In this document: positions 8,545-23,500 of the stretch, in pieces
Layout of the letters: each line of letters opens with the position of its first letter
How positions within the stretch are numbered: position 1 is the stretch's first letter
Assembly (NCBI GenBank): GCA_029964075.1
Contig: CM057147.1
Span: forward strand, 19,799,513 to 19,863,512
Reading direction: 5' to 3'
DNA length: 64,000 nucleotides
Source of the DNA: Patiria pectinifera
Taxonomy: Eukaryota > Echinodermata > Asteroidea > Valvatida > Asterinidae
Made by a program: the position numbers and the translations under genes
The notes under the pieces: generated by a model
What the model saw: only the letters and a program-made list of their open reading frames with translations
Told to the model about the DNA's origin: nothing
Databases searched by the model: none

Positions 8545-11500
8545 AAAAAATATAAAGTTTCAATTGACCTCAAAATTAATAAAATTTTAAAATCTAAAAC
8601 TCCAACTGTGGGAATTGAACCAGCAACCTTCAGAAGTTCAGATTTAGGGTCATCAGTCCGTATTACTTTATTAAGCACAACTTCACACTATTTTGTGGTT
8701 ACAAAATTAATTAACTGTAAAGTTTCAATTGACCTAAAAAGTAATAACATTTTGAAATCTAAAAATCCCAGCATGGGAATGAACCTGCAACCTTCAGATT
8801 TAGAGTCAGCAGTCTGAACCACTGCACTAAGCATAATTTCACACTTTTTGTGGTTACGAAATTGACTATAAAGTTTCAATTTACCCAAAAAGAAATAATA
8901 TTTTTAAAATGTTAAATTCCCACCCTGGATTTGAACCCACAACCTTCAGATTGAGAGTCGGCAGTCCGTACCACTGCACTAAGCATAATTTCATGCTTTT
9001 TGTGGTTACGAAATTATTTATAAAGTTTCAATTTACCCCAAAAGAAATAAAATTTTAAAATATAAAATTCCCACCCTGGATTTGAACCTGCAACCTCCAG
9101 ATTTAGAGTCAGCAGTCCGTACCATTGGACTAAGCATAATTTCACACTTTTGAGTGGTTACGGAATTGACTATAAAGTATCAATTTAACCAATAAGAAAT
9201 AAAATTTTAATATCTAAAATTCCCACCCTGGATCTGAACCCGCAACCTTCAGATTTAGAGTCAGCAGTCTGAACCACTGCACTAAGCATGATTTCATGCT
9301 TTTTGTGGTTACGAAATTAACTATAAAGTTTCAATTTACCCCAAAAGAAATAAAATTTTAAAATATAAAATTCCCACCCTGGATTTGAACCCACAACCTC
9401 CAGATTTAGAGTCAGCAGTCCATACCATTGGACTAAACATCATTTCACACTTTTTAGTGATTACAAAATTAACTATAAGGTTTCGATTTACCAAAAAAGA
9501 AATAAAATTTAAAAATGTAAAATTCCCACCCTGGATTTGAACCCGCAACCTCCAGATTTAGCGTCAGCAGTCCGTATCATTGGACTAAGCATAATTTCAC
9601 ACTTTTTAGTGGTTACGAAATTGACAATAAAGTTTCATTTTACTCAAAAAGAAATAATATTTTTAAAATGTTAAATTCCCACCTTGGATTTGAACCCACA
9701 ACCTTCAGATTGAGAGGGACCAGTCCGTACCATTGGACTAAGCATAATTTCACACTTTTTAGTGGTTACGAAATTAACTATAAAGTTTCAATTTACCAGA
9801 AAAGAATAAAATTTAACAATTTCAAATTCCCACCCTGGATTTGAACCTGCAACCTTCATACTTAGAGTCAGCAGTCTTAACCACTGCACTAAGCATAATT
9901 TCACACTTTTTAGTGGTTACAAAATTGACTATAAAGTTTCAATTTACCCAAAAAGAAATAAAATTTTAAAATCTAAAATTCCCATCCTGGATCTGAACCC
10001 GCAACCTTCAGATTTAGAGTCAGCAGTCTGAACCACTGCACTAAGCATGATTTCGTGCTTTTTGTGGTTACGAAATTAACTATAAAGTTTCAATTTACCC
10101 CAAAAGAAATAAAATTTTAAAATATAAAATTCCCACCCTGGATTTGAACCCACAACCTTCAGATTTAGAGTCAGCAGTCTAAACCACTGCACTAAGCATA
10201 ATTTCACACTTTTTGTGGTTACAAAATTAACTATAAAGTTTCAGTTTACCCAAAAAGAAATTAAATTTTAAAATGTAAAACTCCCACCCTGGATTTGAAC
10301 CCACAACCTACAGATTTAGAGTCAGCAGTCTGAACCACTGCACTAAGCATAATTTCATGCTTTTTGTGGTTACGAAATTAACTATAAAGTTTCAATTCAC
10401 CCCAAAAGAAACAAAATTTTAATATCTAAAATTCCCACCCTGGATCTGAACCCGCAACCTTCAGATTTAGAGTCAGCAGTCTGAACCACTGCACTAAGCA
10501 TGATTTCATGCTTTTTGTGGTTACGAAATTAACTATAAAGTTTCAATTTACCCCAAAAGAAATAAAATTTTAAAATATAAAATTTCCACCCTGGATTTGA
10601 ACCCACAACCTTCAGATTTAGAGTCAGCAGTCTAAACCACTGCACTAAGCATAATTTCACACTTTTTTGTGGTTACGAAATTAACTATAAAGTTTCAATT
10701 TACCCAAAAAGAAATAAAATTTTAAAATATAAAATTCCCACCCTGGATTTGAACCCACAACCTCCAGATTTAGAGTCAGCAGTCCGTACCATTGGACTAA
10801 GCATAATTTCACACTTTTTAGTGGTTACGAAATTGACTATAAAGTTTCAATTTACCCAAAAAGAAATAAAATTTTAAAATATAAAATTCCCACCCTGGAT
10901 TTGAACCCACAACCTTCAGATTTAGAGTCAGCAGTCTAAACCACTGCACTAAGCATAATTTCACACTTTTTTGTGGTTACGAAATTAACTATAAAGTTTC
11001 AATTTACCCCAAAAGAAATAAAATTTTAAAATATAAAATTCCCACCCTGGATTTGAACCCGCAACCTCCAGATTTAGAGTCAGCAGTCTAAACCACTGCA
11101 CTACGCATGATTTCATGCTTTTTAGTGGTTACGAAATTAACTATAAAGTTTCAATTTACCCAAAAAGAAATACAATTTTAAAATGTAAAATTCCCACCCT
11201 GGATTTGAACCTGCAACCTCCAGATTTAGAGTCAGCAGTCCGTACCATTGAACTAAGCATAATTTCACACTTTTGAGTGGTTACGAAATTGACTATAAAG
11301 TTTCAATTTACCCAAAAAGAAATAAAATTTTAATATCTAAAATTCCCACCCTGGATTTGAACCTGCAACCTTCAGATTTAGAGTCTGCAGTCTGAACCAC
11401 TGCACTAAGCATAATTTCATGCTTTTTAGTGGTTACAAAATTAACTATAAAGTTTCAATTTACCCAAACAGAAACACAATTTTAAAATCTAATATTCCCA

Positions 11501-14500
11501 CCCCGGATTTGAACCCCGCAACCTCCAGATTTAGAGTCAGCAGTCTGAACCACTGCACTAAGCATAATTTCATGCTTTTTGTGGTTACGAAATTGACTAT
11601 AAAGTTTCAATTTACCCCAAAAGAAATAATATTTTTAAAATGTTCAATTCCCACCCTGGATTTGAACCCACAACCTTCAGATTGAGAGTCAGCAGTCCGT
11701 ACCACTGCACTAAGCATAATTTCATGCTTTTTAGTGGTTACAAAATTAACTATAAAGTTTCAATTTACCCCAAAAGAAATAAAATTTTAAAATATAAAAT
11801 ACCCACCCTGGATTTGAACCCACAACCTTCAGATTTAGAGTCAGCAGTCCGTACCACTGGACTAAGCATAATTTCACACTTTTGAGTGGTTACGAAATTA
11901 ACTATAAAGTTTCAATTTACCCAAAAAGAAATAAAATTTTAAAATGTAAAATTCCCACCCTGGATTTGAACCCGCAACCTCCAGATTTAGAGTCAGCAGT
12001 CTGAACCACTGCACTAAGCATAATTTCACACTTTTTAGTGGTTACGAAATTGACTATAAAGTTTCAATTTACCCAAAAAGAAATAAAATTTTAAAATATA
12101 AAATTCCCACCCTGGATTTGAACCCGCAACCTTCAGATTTAGAGTCAGCAGTCTAAACCACTGCACTAAGCATAATTTCACACTTTTTAGTGGTTACGAA
12201 ATTAACTATAAAGTTTCAATTTACCCCAAAAGAAATAAAATTTTAAAATATAAAATTCCCACCCTGGATTTGAACCTGCAACCTTCAGATTTAGAGTCAG
12301 CAGTCTAAACCACTGCACTAAGCATAATTTCACACTTTTTGTGGTTACGAAATTAACTATAAAGTTTCAATTTACCCAAAAAGAAATAATATTTTTAAAA
12401 TGTTAAATTCCCACTCTGGATTTGAACCCACAACCTTCAGATTGAGAGTCAGCAGTCCGTACCATTGGACTAAGCATAATTTCACACTTTTTAGTGGTTA
12501 CGAAATTAACTATAAAGTTTCAATTTACCCCAAAAGAAATAAAATTTTAAAATGTAAAATTCCCACCCTGGATTTGAACCTGCAACCTTCAGATTTAGAG
12601 TCAGCAGTCTGAGCCACTGCACTAAGCAATATTTCACACTTTTTAGTGGTTACGAAATTAACTATAATGTTTCAATTTACCCAAAAAGAAATAAAATTTT
12701 AAAACGTAAAATTCCCACCCTGGATTTGAACCCGCAACCTCCAGATTTAGCGTCAGCAGTCCATACCATTGGACTAAGCATAATTTCACACTTTTTAGTG
12801 GTTACGAAATTGACTATAAAGTTTCAATTTACCCAAAAAGAAATAAAATTTTAATATCTAAAATTCCCACCCTGGATTTGAACCTGCAACCTTCAGATTG
12901 AGAGTCTGCAGTCTGAACCACTGCACTAAGCATAATTTCATGCTTTTTAGTGGTTACAAAATTAACTATAAAGTTTCAATTTACCCAAAAAGAAATAAAA
13001 TTTTAAAATGTAAAATTCCCATCCTGGATTTGAACCCGCAACCTCCAGATTTAGAGTCAGCAGTCTGAACCACTGCACTAAGCATAATTTCACACTTTTT
13101 GTGGTTACGAAATTGACTATAAAGTTTCAATTTACCCAAAAAGAAATAATATTTTTAAAATGTTAAATTCCCACCCTGGATTTGAACCCACAACCTTCAG
13201 ATTGAGAGTCAGCAGTCCGTACCACTGCACTAAGCATAATTTCATGCTTTTTAGTGGTTACAAAATTAACTATAAAGTTTCAATTTACCCCAAAAGAAAT
13301 AAAATTTTAAAATATAAAATTCCCACCCTGGATTTGAACCCACAACCTTCAGATTTAGAGTCAGCAGTCTAAACCACTGCACTAAGCATAATTTCACACT
13401 TTTTAGTGGTTACGAAATTAACTATAAAGTTTCAATTTACCCAAAAAGAAATAAAATTTTAAAATGTAAAATTCCCACCCTGGATTTGAACCCGCAACCT
13501 TCAGATTTAGAGTCAGCAGTCTGAACCACTGCACTAAGCATAATTTCACACTTTTTAGTGGTTACAAAATTGACTATAAAATTTCAATTGACCCAAAAAG
13601 AAATCAATTTTAAAATTTAAAGTTCCCTTCCCCCTGGATTTGAACCCGCAACCTTTAGAATCAGCAGTCTGAACCACTGGACTAAGCACAATTTTCCACT
13701 ATTTAATGGGTACGAAATTAACTATAAAGTTTCAATTTACCCAAAAAGAAATACAATTTTAAAATTTAAACTTCCCACCCTGGATTTGAACCTGCAACCT
13801 TCAGATTTAGAGTCAGCAGTCTGAACCACTGCACTAAGCAATATTTCACACTTTTTAGTGGTTACGAAATTAACTATAATGTTTCAATTTACCCAAAAAG
13901 AAATAAAATTTTAAAATGTAAAATTCCCACCCTGGATTTGAACCCGCAACCTCCAGATTTAGAGTCAGCAGTCCGTACCATTGGACTAAGCATAATTTCA
14001 CACTTTTGAGTGGTTACGAAATTGACTATAAAGTTTCAATTTACCCCAAAAGAAATAAAATTTTTAAAATATAAAATTCCCACCCTGGATTTGAACCCAC
14101 AACCTTCAGATTTAGAGTCAGCAGTCCGTACCACTGCACTAAGCATAATTTCATGCTATTTAGCGGGTACGAAATTAACTAAAAAGCTTTAATTTACCCC
14201 AAAAGAAACAAAATTTTAAAATCTAAAATTCCCACCCTGGATTTGAACCCAGGACCTCCAGATTTAGAGTCAGCAGTCCATACCATTGCACTTAGCATGA
14301 TTACACACATTTTAGTGGTTACTAAATTAACTATAAAGTTTCAATTTACCCAAAAAGAAATAAAATTTTAAAATATAAAATTTCAACCCTGGATTTGAAC
14401 CTGCAACCTTCAGATTTAGAGTCAGCAGTCTGAGCCACTGCACTAAGCAATATTTCACACTTTTTAGTGGTTACGAAATTAACCATAAAGTTTCAATTGA

Positions 14501-17500
14501 CCCAAAAAGAAATAAAATTTTAAAATCTAAAATTACCACCCTGGATTTGAACCCGCAACCTTCAGATTGAGAGTCAGCATTCCGTACCATTTGACTAAGC
14601 ATAATTCCACACTTTTAGAGGTTACAAAATTAACTATAAAGTTTCAATTGACCTTAAAATTAATAAAATTTTAATATCTAAAATTCCCATCCTGGATCTG
14701 AACCCGCAACCTTCAGATTGAGAGTCAGCAGTCTGAAGCACTGCACTAAGCATGATTTCATGCTTTTGTGGTTACGAAATGAACTATAAAGTTTCAATTT
14801 TCCCCAAAACAATTGAAATTTTAAAATCTCAAATTCCCAGCCTGGATTTGAACCCGTAACCTTCAGATTTAGAGTCAGCAGTCCAAACCATTGGACTAAG
14901 CATAATTTCACACTACTTAGTGATGACAAAATTAATTATTAAGTTTCAATTTACCCAAAAAGAAATAAAATTTTAAAAGCTAAAATTCCCACACTGGATT
15001 TGAACCCGCAACCTTCAGATTGATAGTCAGCAGTATGAACCACTGCACTAAGCATAATTTCATGATTTTTGTGGTTAAGAAATTAACTATAAAGTTTCAA
15101 TTTACACCCCCCAAAAATACAATTATATAATGTAAAATTCCCACCCTGGATTTGAACCCACAACCTTCAGATTTAGAGTCAGCAGTCTGAACCACTGCAC
15201 TAAGCATGATTTCATGCTTTTTGTGGTTACGAAATTAACTATAAAGTTTCAATTTACCCCAAAAGAAATAAAATTTTAAAATATAAAATTCCCACCCTGG
15301 ATTTGAACCCACAACCTTCAGATTTAGAGTCAGCAGTCTGAACCACTGCACTAAGCATGATTTCACACTTTTTAGTGGTTACGAAATCAACTATAAAGTT
15401 TCAATTTATCCAAAAAGAAATAAAATTTTAAAATGTAAAATTCCCACCCTGGATTTGAACCCACAACCTTCAGATTTAGAGTCAGCAGTCCGTACCATTG
15501 GACTAAGCATAATTTCACACTTTTGAGTGGTTACGAAATTAACTATAAAGTTTCAATTTACCCAAAAAGAAATAAAATTTTAAAATGTAAAATTCCCACC
15601 CTGGATTTGAACCCGCAACCTCCAGTTTTAGAGTCAGCAGTCTGAACCACTGCACTAAGCACCATTTCACACTTTTTAGTGGTTACGAAATTAACTATAA
15701 AGTTTCAATTTACCCAAAAAGAAATAAAAGTTTTAAATGTAAAATTCCCACCCTGGATTTGAACCTGCAACCTTCAAATTTAGAGTCAGCAGTCCGTACC
15801 ATTGGACTAAGCATAACTTCACACTTTTTTAGTGGTTATGAAATTAACTATAAAGTTTCAATTTACCCAAAAAGAAATAAAAGTTTTAAATGTAAAATTC
15901 CCACTGAGGGATTGAACCTGCAACCTTCAAATTTAGAGTCAGCAGGACGTACCATTGGACTAAGCATAACTTCACACTTTTTAACTGTGACGAAATTAAC
16001 TATAAAGTTTCAATTTACACAAAAAGAAATAAAATTTAAAAATCTAAAGCCCCCCCCCCTGGATTTGAACCCACAACCTTCAGATTTAGAGTCAGCAGTA
16101 TGAACCACTGGACTAAGCACAATTTTACACTTTTAAATGGGTACGAAATTAACTATAAAGTTTATATTTACCCAAAAAGAAACAAAATTTTAAAATCTAA
16201 AATTCCCACCCTGGATTTGAACCCGCAACTTTCAGATTTAGAGTCAGCAGTCTGAACCACTGCACTAAGCATGATTTCATGCTTTTTGTGGTTACGAAAT
16301 TAACTATAAAGTTTCAATTTACCCCAAAAGAAATAAAATTTTAAAATATAAAATTCCCACCCTGGATTTGAACCCGCAACCTCCAGATTTAGAGTCAGCA
16401 GTCCCTACCATTGACTAAGCATATTTCACACGTTTTAGTGGTTACGAAATTGACTATAAAGTTTCAATTTACCCAAAAAGAAATAAAATTTTAAAATGTA
16501 AAATTCCCACCCTGGATTTGAACCCGCAACCTTCAGATTTAGAGTCAGCAGTCCGTACCATTGGACTAAGCATAATTTCACACTTTTTAGTGGTTACAAA
16601 ATTAACTATAAAGTTTCAATTTACCCCAAAAGAAATAAAATTTTAAAATTTCAAATTCCCACCCTGGATTTGAACCCACAACCTTCAGATTTAGAGTCAG
16701 CAGTCTGTACCATTGGACTAAGCATAATTTCATGCTTTTTAGTGGTTACGAAATTGACTATGAAGTTTCAATTTACCCAAACGAAATAAAATTTTAAAAT
16801 ATAAAATTCCCACCCTGGATTTGAACCCACAACCTTCAGATTTGGAGTCAGCAGTCTGAGCCACTGCACTAAGCATAATTTCACACTTTTTAGTGGTTAC
16901 GAAATTAACGATAATTTTTCAATTTACCCAAAAAGAAATCAAATTTTAAAATATAAAATTCCCACCCAGGATTTGAACCCGCAACCTCCAGATTTAGCAT
17001 CAGCAGTCCGTACCATTGGACTAAGCATAATTTCACACTTTTTAGTGGTTACGAAATTGACTATTAAGTTTCAATTTACCCAAAAGGAAATCAAATTTTT
17101 AAAATGTTAAATTCCCACCTTGGATTTGAACCCGCAACCTCCAAACTTAGCGTCAGCAGTCCGTACCATTGGACTAAGCATAATTTCACACTTTTTAGTG
17201 GTTACGAAATTAACTATAAAGTTTCAATTTACCCCAAAAGAAATAAAATTTTAATATCTAAAATTCCCACCCTGGATTTGAACCCGCAACCTTCAGATTT
17301 AGAGTCAGCAGTCTGAACCACTGCACTAAGCATGATTTCATGCTTTTTGTGGTTCCGAAATTAACTATAAAGTTTCAATTTACCCCAAAAGAAATCAAAT
17401 TTTAAAATGTAAAATTCCCACCCTGGATTTAAACCCGCAACCTCCAGATTTAGAGTCAGCAGTCCATACCATTGGACTAAGCATCATTTCACACTTTTTA

Positions 17501-20500
17501 GTGATTAAAAAATTAACTATAAAGTTTCAGTTTACCCAAAAGAAATAAAATTTTAAAATGGTTAATTCCCACCCTAGATTTGAACCCACAACCTACAGAT
17601 TTAGAGCCAGCATTCTGAACCACTGTACTAAGCATAATTTCATGCTTTTTGGTGTTAGGAAGTTAACTATAAAGTTTCAATTTACCCCAAAAGAAATAAA
17701 ATTTTAAAATGTAAAATTCCCACCCTGGATTTAAACCCGCAACCTCCAGATTTAGAGTCAGCAGTCTGAACCAGTACACTAAGCATGATTTCATGCTTTT
17801 TGTGGTTACGAAATTAACTATAAAGTTTCAATTTACCCCAAAACAAATAAAATTTTAAAATATAAAATTCCCACCCTGAATTTGAAACCGCAACCTTCTG
17901 ATTGAGAGTCAGCAGTCTAAACCACTGCACTAAGCCTAATTTCACACTTTTTGTGGTTACGAAATTAACTATAATGTTTCAGTTTACCCCAAAAGAAATC
18001 AAATTTTAAAAATGTAAAATTCCCACCCTGGATTTGAACCCACAACCTCCAGATTTAGAGTGAGCAGTCCATACCATTGGACTAAGCATCATTTCACACT
18101 TTTTAGTGATTACGAAATTAACTATAAAGTTTCAATTTACCCCAAAAGAAATACAATGTTAAAATGTAAATTTCCCACCCTGGATTTGAACCCACAACCT
18201 CCAGATTTAGAGTCAGCAGTCCGTACCATTGACCAAGCATAATTTCACACTTTTAGTGGTTACGAAATTAACTATAAAGTTTCAATTTACCCAAAAAGAA
18301 ATAAAAATTTTAAAATGTTTAATTCCCACCCTGGATTTGAACCCACAACCTACAGATTTGGAGTCAGCAGTCTGAACCACTGCACTAAGCATAATTTCAT
18401 GCTTTTTGTGGTGACGAAATTAACTATAAAGTTTCAATTTACCCCAAAAGAAATAAAATTTTAAAATGTAAAATTCCCACCCTGGATTTGAACCCGCAAC
18501 CTTCAGATTTAGAGGCAGCAGTCTGAACCACTACACTAAGCATGATTTCTTGCTTTTAAGTGGTTACGAAATTTACTATAAAGTTTCAATTTACCCAAAA
18601 AGAAATCAAATTTTAAAATGTAAAATTCCCACCCTGGATTTGAACCCACAACCTTCAGATTTAGAGTCAGCACTCTAAACCACTGCACTAAGCATAATTT
18701 CACACTTTTTAGTGGTTACGAAATTAACGATAATTTTTCAATTTACCCAAAAAGAAATCAAATTTTAAAATGTGAAATTCCCACCCTGGATTTGAACCCC
18801 CAACCTCCAGATTTAGCATCAGCAGTCTGTACCATTGGACTAAGCATAATTTCACACTTTTTAGTGGTTACGAAATTGACTATGAAGTTTCAATTCACCC
18901 AAACGAAATAAAATTTTAAAATATAAAATGCCCACCCTGGATTTGAACCCGCAACCTCCAAACTTAGCGTCAGCAGTCCGTACCATTGGACTAAGCATAA
19001 TTTCACACTTTTTAGTGGTTACGAAATTAACTTTAAAGTTTCAATTTACCACAAAATAAATAAAATTTTAAAATTTAAAATTCCCACCCTGGATTTGAAC
19101 CTGCAACCTTCAGATTTAGAGTCAGCAGTCTGAGCCACTGCACTAAGCAATATTTCACACTTTTTAGTGGTTACGAAATTAACTATAATGTTTCAATTTA
19201 CCCAAAGAGAAATAAAATTTTAAAATGTAAAATTCCCACCTTGGATTTGAACCCACAACCTTCAGATTGAGAGTGAGCAGTCCGTACCATTGGACTAAGC
19301 ATAATTTCACACTTTTTAGTGGTTACGAAATTAACTTTAAAGTTTCAATTTACCCCAAAAGAAATAAAATTTTAAAATTTAAAATTCCCGCCCTGGATTT
19401 GAACCTGCAACCTTCAGATTTAGAGTCAGCAGTCTGAGCCACTGCACTAAGCAATATTTCACACTTTTTAGTGGTTACGAAATTAACTATAGTGTTTCAA
19501 TATACCCAAAAAGAAATAAAATTTAAAAATGTAAAATTCCCACCCTGGATTTGAACCTGCAACCTCCAGATTTAGCGTCAGCAGTCCGTACCATTGCACT
19601 AAGCATAATTTCACACTTTTTAGTGATTACGAAATTGACTATAAAGTTTCAATTCACCCCAAAAGAAATAAAATTTTAATATCTAAAATTCCCACCCTGG
19701 ATTTGAACCCGCAACCTTCAGATTGAGAGTCAGCAGTCTGAACCACTGCACTAAGCATGATTTCATGCTTTTTGTGGTTCCGAAATTAACTATAAAGTTT
19801 CAATTTACCCCAAACGAAATAAAATTTTAAAATATAAAATTCCCACCCTGGATTTGAACCCGCAACCTCCAAACTTAGCGTCAGCAGTCCGTACCATTGG
19901 ACTAAGCATATTTCACACTTTTTAGTGGTTACGAAATTGACTATAAAGTTTCAATTTACCCAAAAAGAAATAATATTTTTAAAATGTTAAATTCCCACCT
20001 TGGATTTGAACCCACAACCTTCAGATTGAGAGTCAGTAGTCCGTAACATTGGACTAAGCATAATTTCACACTATATAGTGGTTACAAAATTAACTATAAA
20101 GTTTCAATTTACCCCAAAAGAAATAAAATTTTAAAATATAAAATTCCCACCCTGGATTTGAACCCACAACCTTCAAATTTAGAGTCAGCACTCTAAACCA
20201 CTGCACTAAGCATAATTTCACACTTTTTAGTGGTTACGAAATTAACGATAATTTTTCAATTTACCCAAAAAGAAATCAAATTTTAAAATGTGAAATTCCC
20301 ACCGTGGATTTGAACCCCCAACCTCCAGATTTAGCGTCAGCAGTCTGTACCATTGGACTAAGCATAATTTCACACTTTTTAGTGGTTACGAAATTGATTA
20401 TGAAGTTTCAATTTACCCAAACGAAATAAAATTTTAAAATATAAAATTCCCACCCTGGATTTGAACCCGCAACCTCCAAACTTAGCATCAGCAGTCCGTA

Positions 20501-23500
20501 CCATTGGACTAAGCATAATTTCACACTTTTTAGTGGTTACGAAATTAACTTTAAAGTTTCAATTTACCACAAAATAAATAAAATTTTAAAATTTAAAATT
20601 CCCACCCTGGATTTGAACCTGCAACCTTCAGATTTAGAGTCAGCAGTCTGAGCCACTGCACTAAGCAATATTTCACACTTTTTAGTGGTTACGAAATTAA
20701 CTATAATGTTTCAATTTACCCAAAGAGAAATAAAATTTTAAAATGTAAAATTCCCACCCTGGATTTGAACCTGCAACCTCCAGATTTAGCGTCAGCAGTC
20801 CATACCATTGGACTTAGCATAATTTCACACTTTTTAGTGGTTACGAAATTGACTATAAAGTTTCAGTTTACCCCAAAAGAAATCAAATTTTAAAATGTAA
20901 AATTCCCACCCTGGATTTGAACCCCCAACCTCCAGATTTTGCGTCAGCAGTCTGTACCATTGGACTAAGCATAATTTCACACTTTTTAGTGGTTACGAAA
21001 TTGACTATTAAGTTTCAATTTACCCAAACGAAATAAAATTTTAAAATATAAAATTACCACCCTGGATTTGAACCCGCAACCTCCAAACTTAGCGTCAGCA
21101 GTCCATACCATTGGACTTAGCATAATTTCACACTTTTTAGTGGTTACGAAATTAACTTTAAAGTTTCAATTTACCACAAAATAAATAAAATTTTAAAATG
21201 TAAAATTCCCACCCTGGATTTGAACCTGCAACCTTCAGATTTAGTGTCAGCAGTCTGAGCCACTGCACTAAGCAATATTTCACACTTTTTAGTGGTTACG
21301 AAATTAACTATAATGTTTCAATTTACCCAAAGAGAAATAAAATTTTAAAATGTAAAATTCCCACCCTGGATTTGAACCTGCACCCTCCAGATTTAGCGTC
21401 AGCAGTCCGTACCATTTGACTAAGCATAACTTTACACTTTTTAGTGGTTACGAAATTGACTATAAAGTTTCAATTCACCCCAAAAGAAATAAAATTTTAA
21501 TATCTAAAATTCCCACCCTGGATTTGAACCCGCAACCTTCAGATTTAGAGTCAGCAGTCTGAACCACTGCACTAAGCATGATTTCATGCTTTTTGTGGTT
21601 CCGAAATTAACTATAAAGTTTCAATTTACCCCAAAAGAAATCAAATTTTAAAATGTAAAATTCCCACCCTGGATTTAAACCCGCAACCTCCAGATTTAGA
21701 GTCAGCAGTCCATACCATTGGACTGAGCATCATTTCACACTTTTTAGTGATTACAAAATTAACTATAAAGTTTCAGTTTACCCAAAAAGAAATAAAATTT
21801 TTAAAATGGTTAATTCCCACCCTAGATTTGAACCCACAACCTACAGATTTAGAGTCAGCAGTCTGAACCACTTTACTAAGCATAATTTCATGCTTTTTGT
21901 GGTGACGAAGTTAACTATAAAGTTTCAATTTACCCCAAAACAAATAAAATTTTAAAATGTAAAATTCCCACCCTGGATTTCAACCCACAACCTTCAGATT
22001 TAGAGTCAGCAGTCTGAACCAGTACACTAAGCATGATTTCATGATTTTTGTGGTTACGAAATTAACTATAAAGTTTCAATTTACCCCAAAACAAATAAAA
22101 TTTTAAAATATAAAATTCCCACCCTGGATTTGAACCTGCAACCTTCAGATTTAGAGTCAGCAGTCTGAGCCACTGCACTAAGCAATATTTCACACTTTTT
22201 AGTGGTTACGAAATTAACTATAATGTTTCAATTTACCCAAAAAGAAATAAAATTTAAAAATGTAAAATTCCCACCCTGGATTTGAACCCACAACCTCCAG
22301 ATTTAGAGTCAGCAGTCCGTACCATTGGACTAAGCATAATTTCACACTTTTAAGTGGTTACGAAATTAACTATAAAGTTTCAATTTACCCAAAAAGAAAT
22401 AAAAATTTTAAAATGTTTAATTCCCACCCTGGATTTGAACCCACAACCTACAGATTTGGAGTCAGCAGTCTGAACCACTGCACTAAGCATAATTTCATGC
22501 TTTTTGTGGTGACGAAATTAACTATAAAGTTTCAATTTACCCCAAAAGAAATAAAATTTTAAAATGTAAAATTCCCACCCTGGATTTGAACCCGCAACCT
22601 TCAGATTTAGAGGCAGCAGTCTGAACCACTACACTAAGCATGATTTCTTGCTTTTAAGTGGTTATGAAATTAACTATAAAGTTTCAATTTACCCAAAAAG
22701 AAATCAAATTTTAAAATGTAAAATTCCCACCCTGGATTTGAACCCGCAACCTTCAGATTTAGAGACAGCAGTCCGTACCATTGCACTAGGCATAATTTCA
22801 CACTTTTTAGTGGTTACAAACTTAACTATCAAGTTTCAATTTACCCCAAGAAAATAAAATTTTAAAATCCAAAATTCCCCCCCCCCCCCGGACTTGAAGC
22901 CACAACTTTAAGATTTAGAGTCAGCAGTCTGAACCACTGCACTAAGCATAATTTCATGCTTTTAGGTGGTTACCAAATTAACTTTAAAGTTTCAATTTAC
23001 CCAAAAAGAAATAAAATTTTAAAATCTACAATTCCCACCCTGGATTTGAACCCGCAACCTTCAGCTTTAGAGTCAGCAGTCTGAACCACTGCACTAAGCA
23101 TGATTTCATGCTTTTTGTGGTTCCGAAATTAACTATAAAGTTTCAATTTACCCCAAACGAAATAAAATTTTAAAATATAAAATTCCCACCCTGGATTTGA
23201 ACCCGCAACCTCCAAACTTAGCGTCAGCAGTCCGTACCATTGGACTAAGCATATTTCACACTTTTTAGTGGTTACGAAATTGACTATAAAGTTTCAATTT
23301 ACCCAAAAAGAAATAATATTTTTAAAATGTTTAATTCCCATCTTGGATTTGAACCCACAACCTTCGGATTGAGAGTCAGCAGTCCGTACCATTGGACTAA
23401 GCATAATTTCACACTATATGGTTGTTACAAAATTAACTATAAAGTTTCAATTTACCCCAAAAGAAATAAAATTTTAAAATATAAAATTCCCACCCTGGAT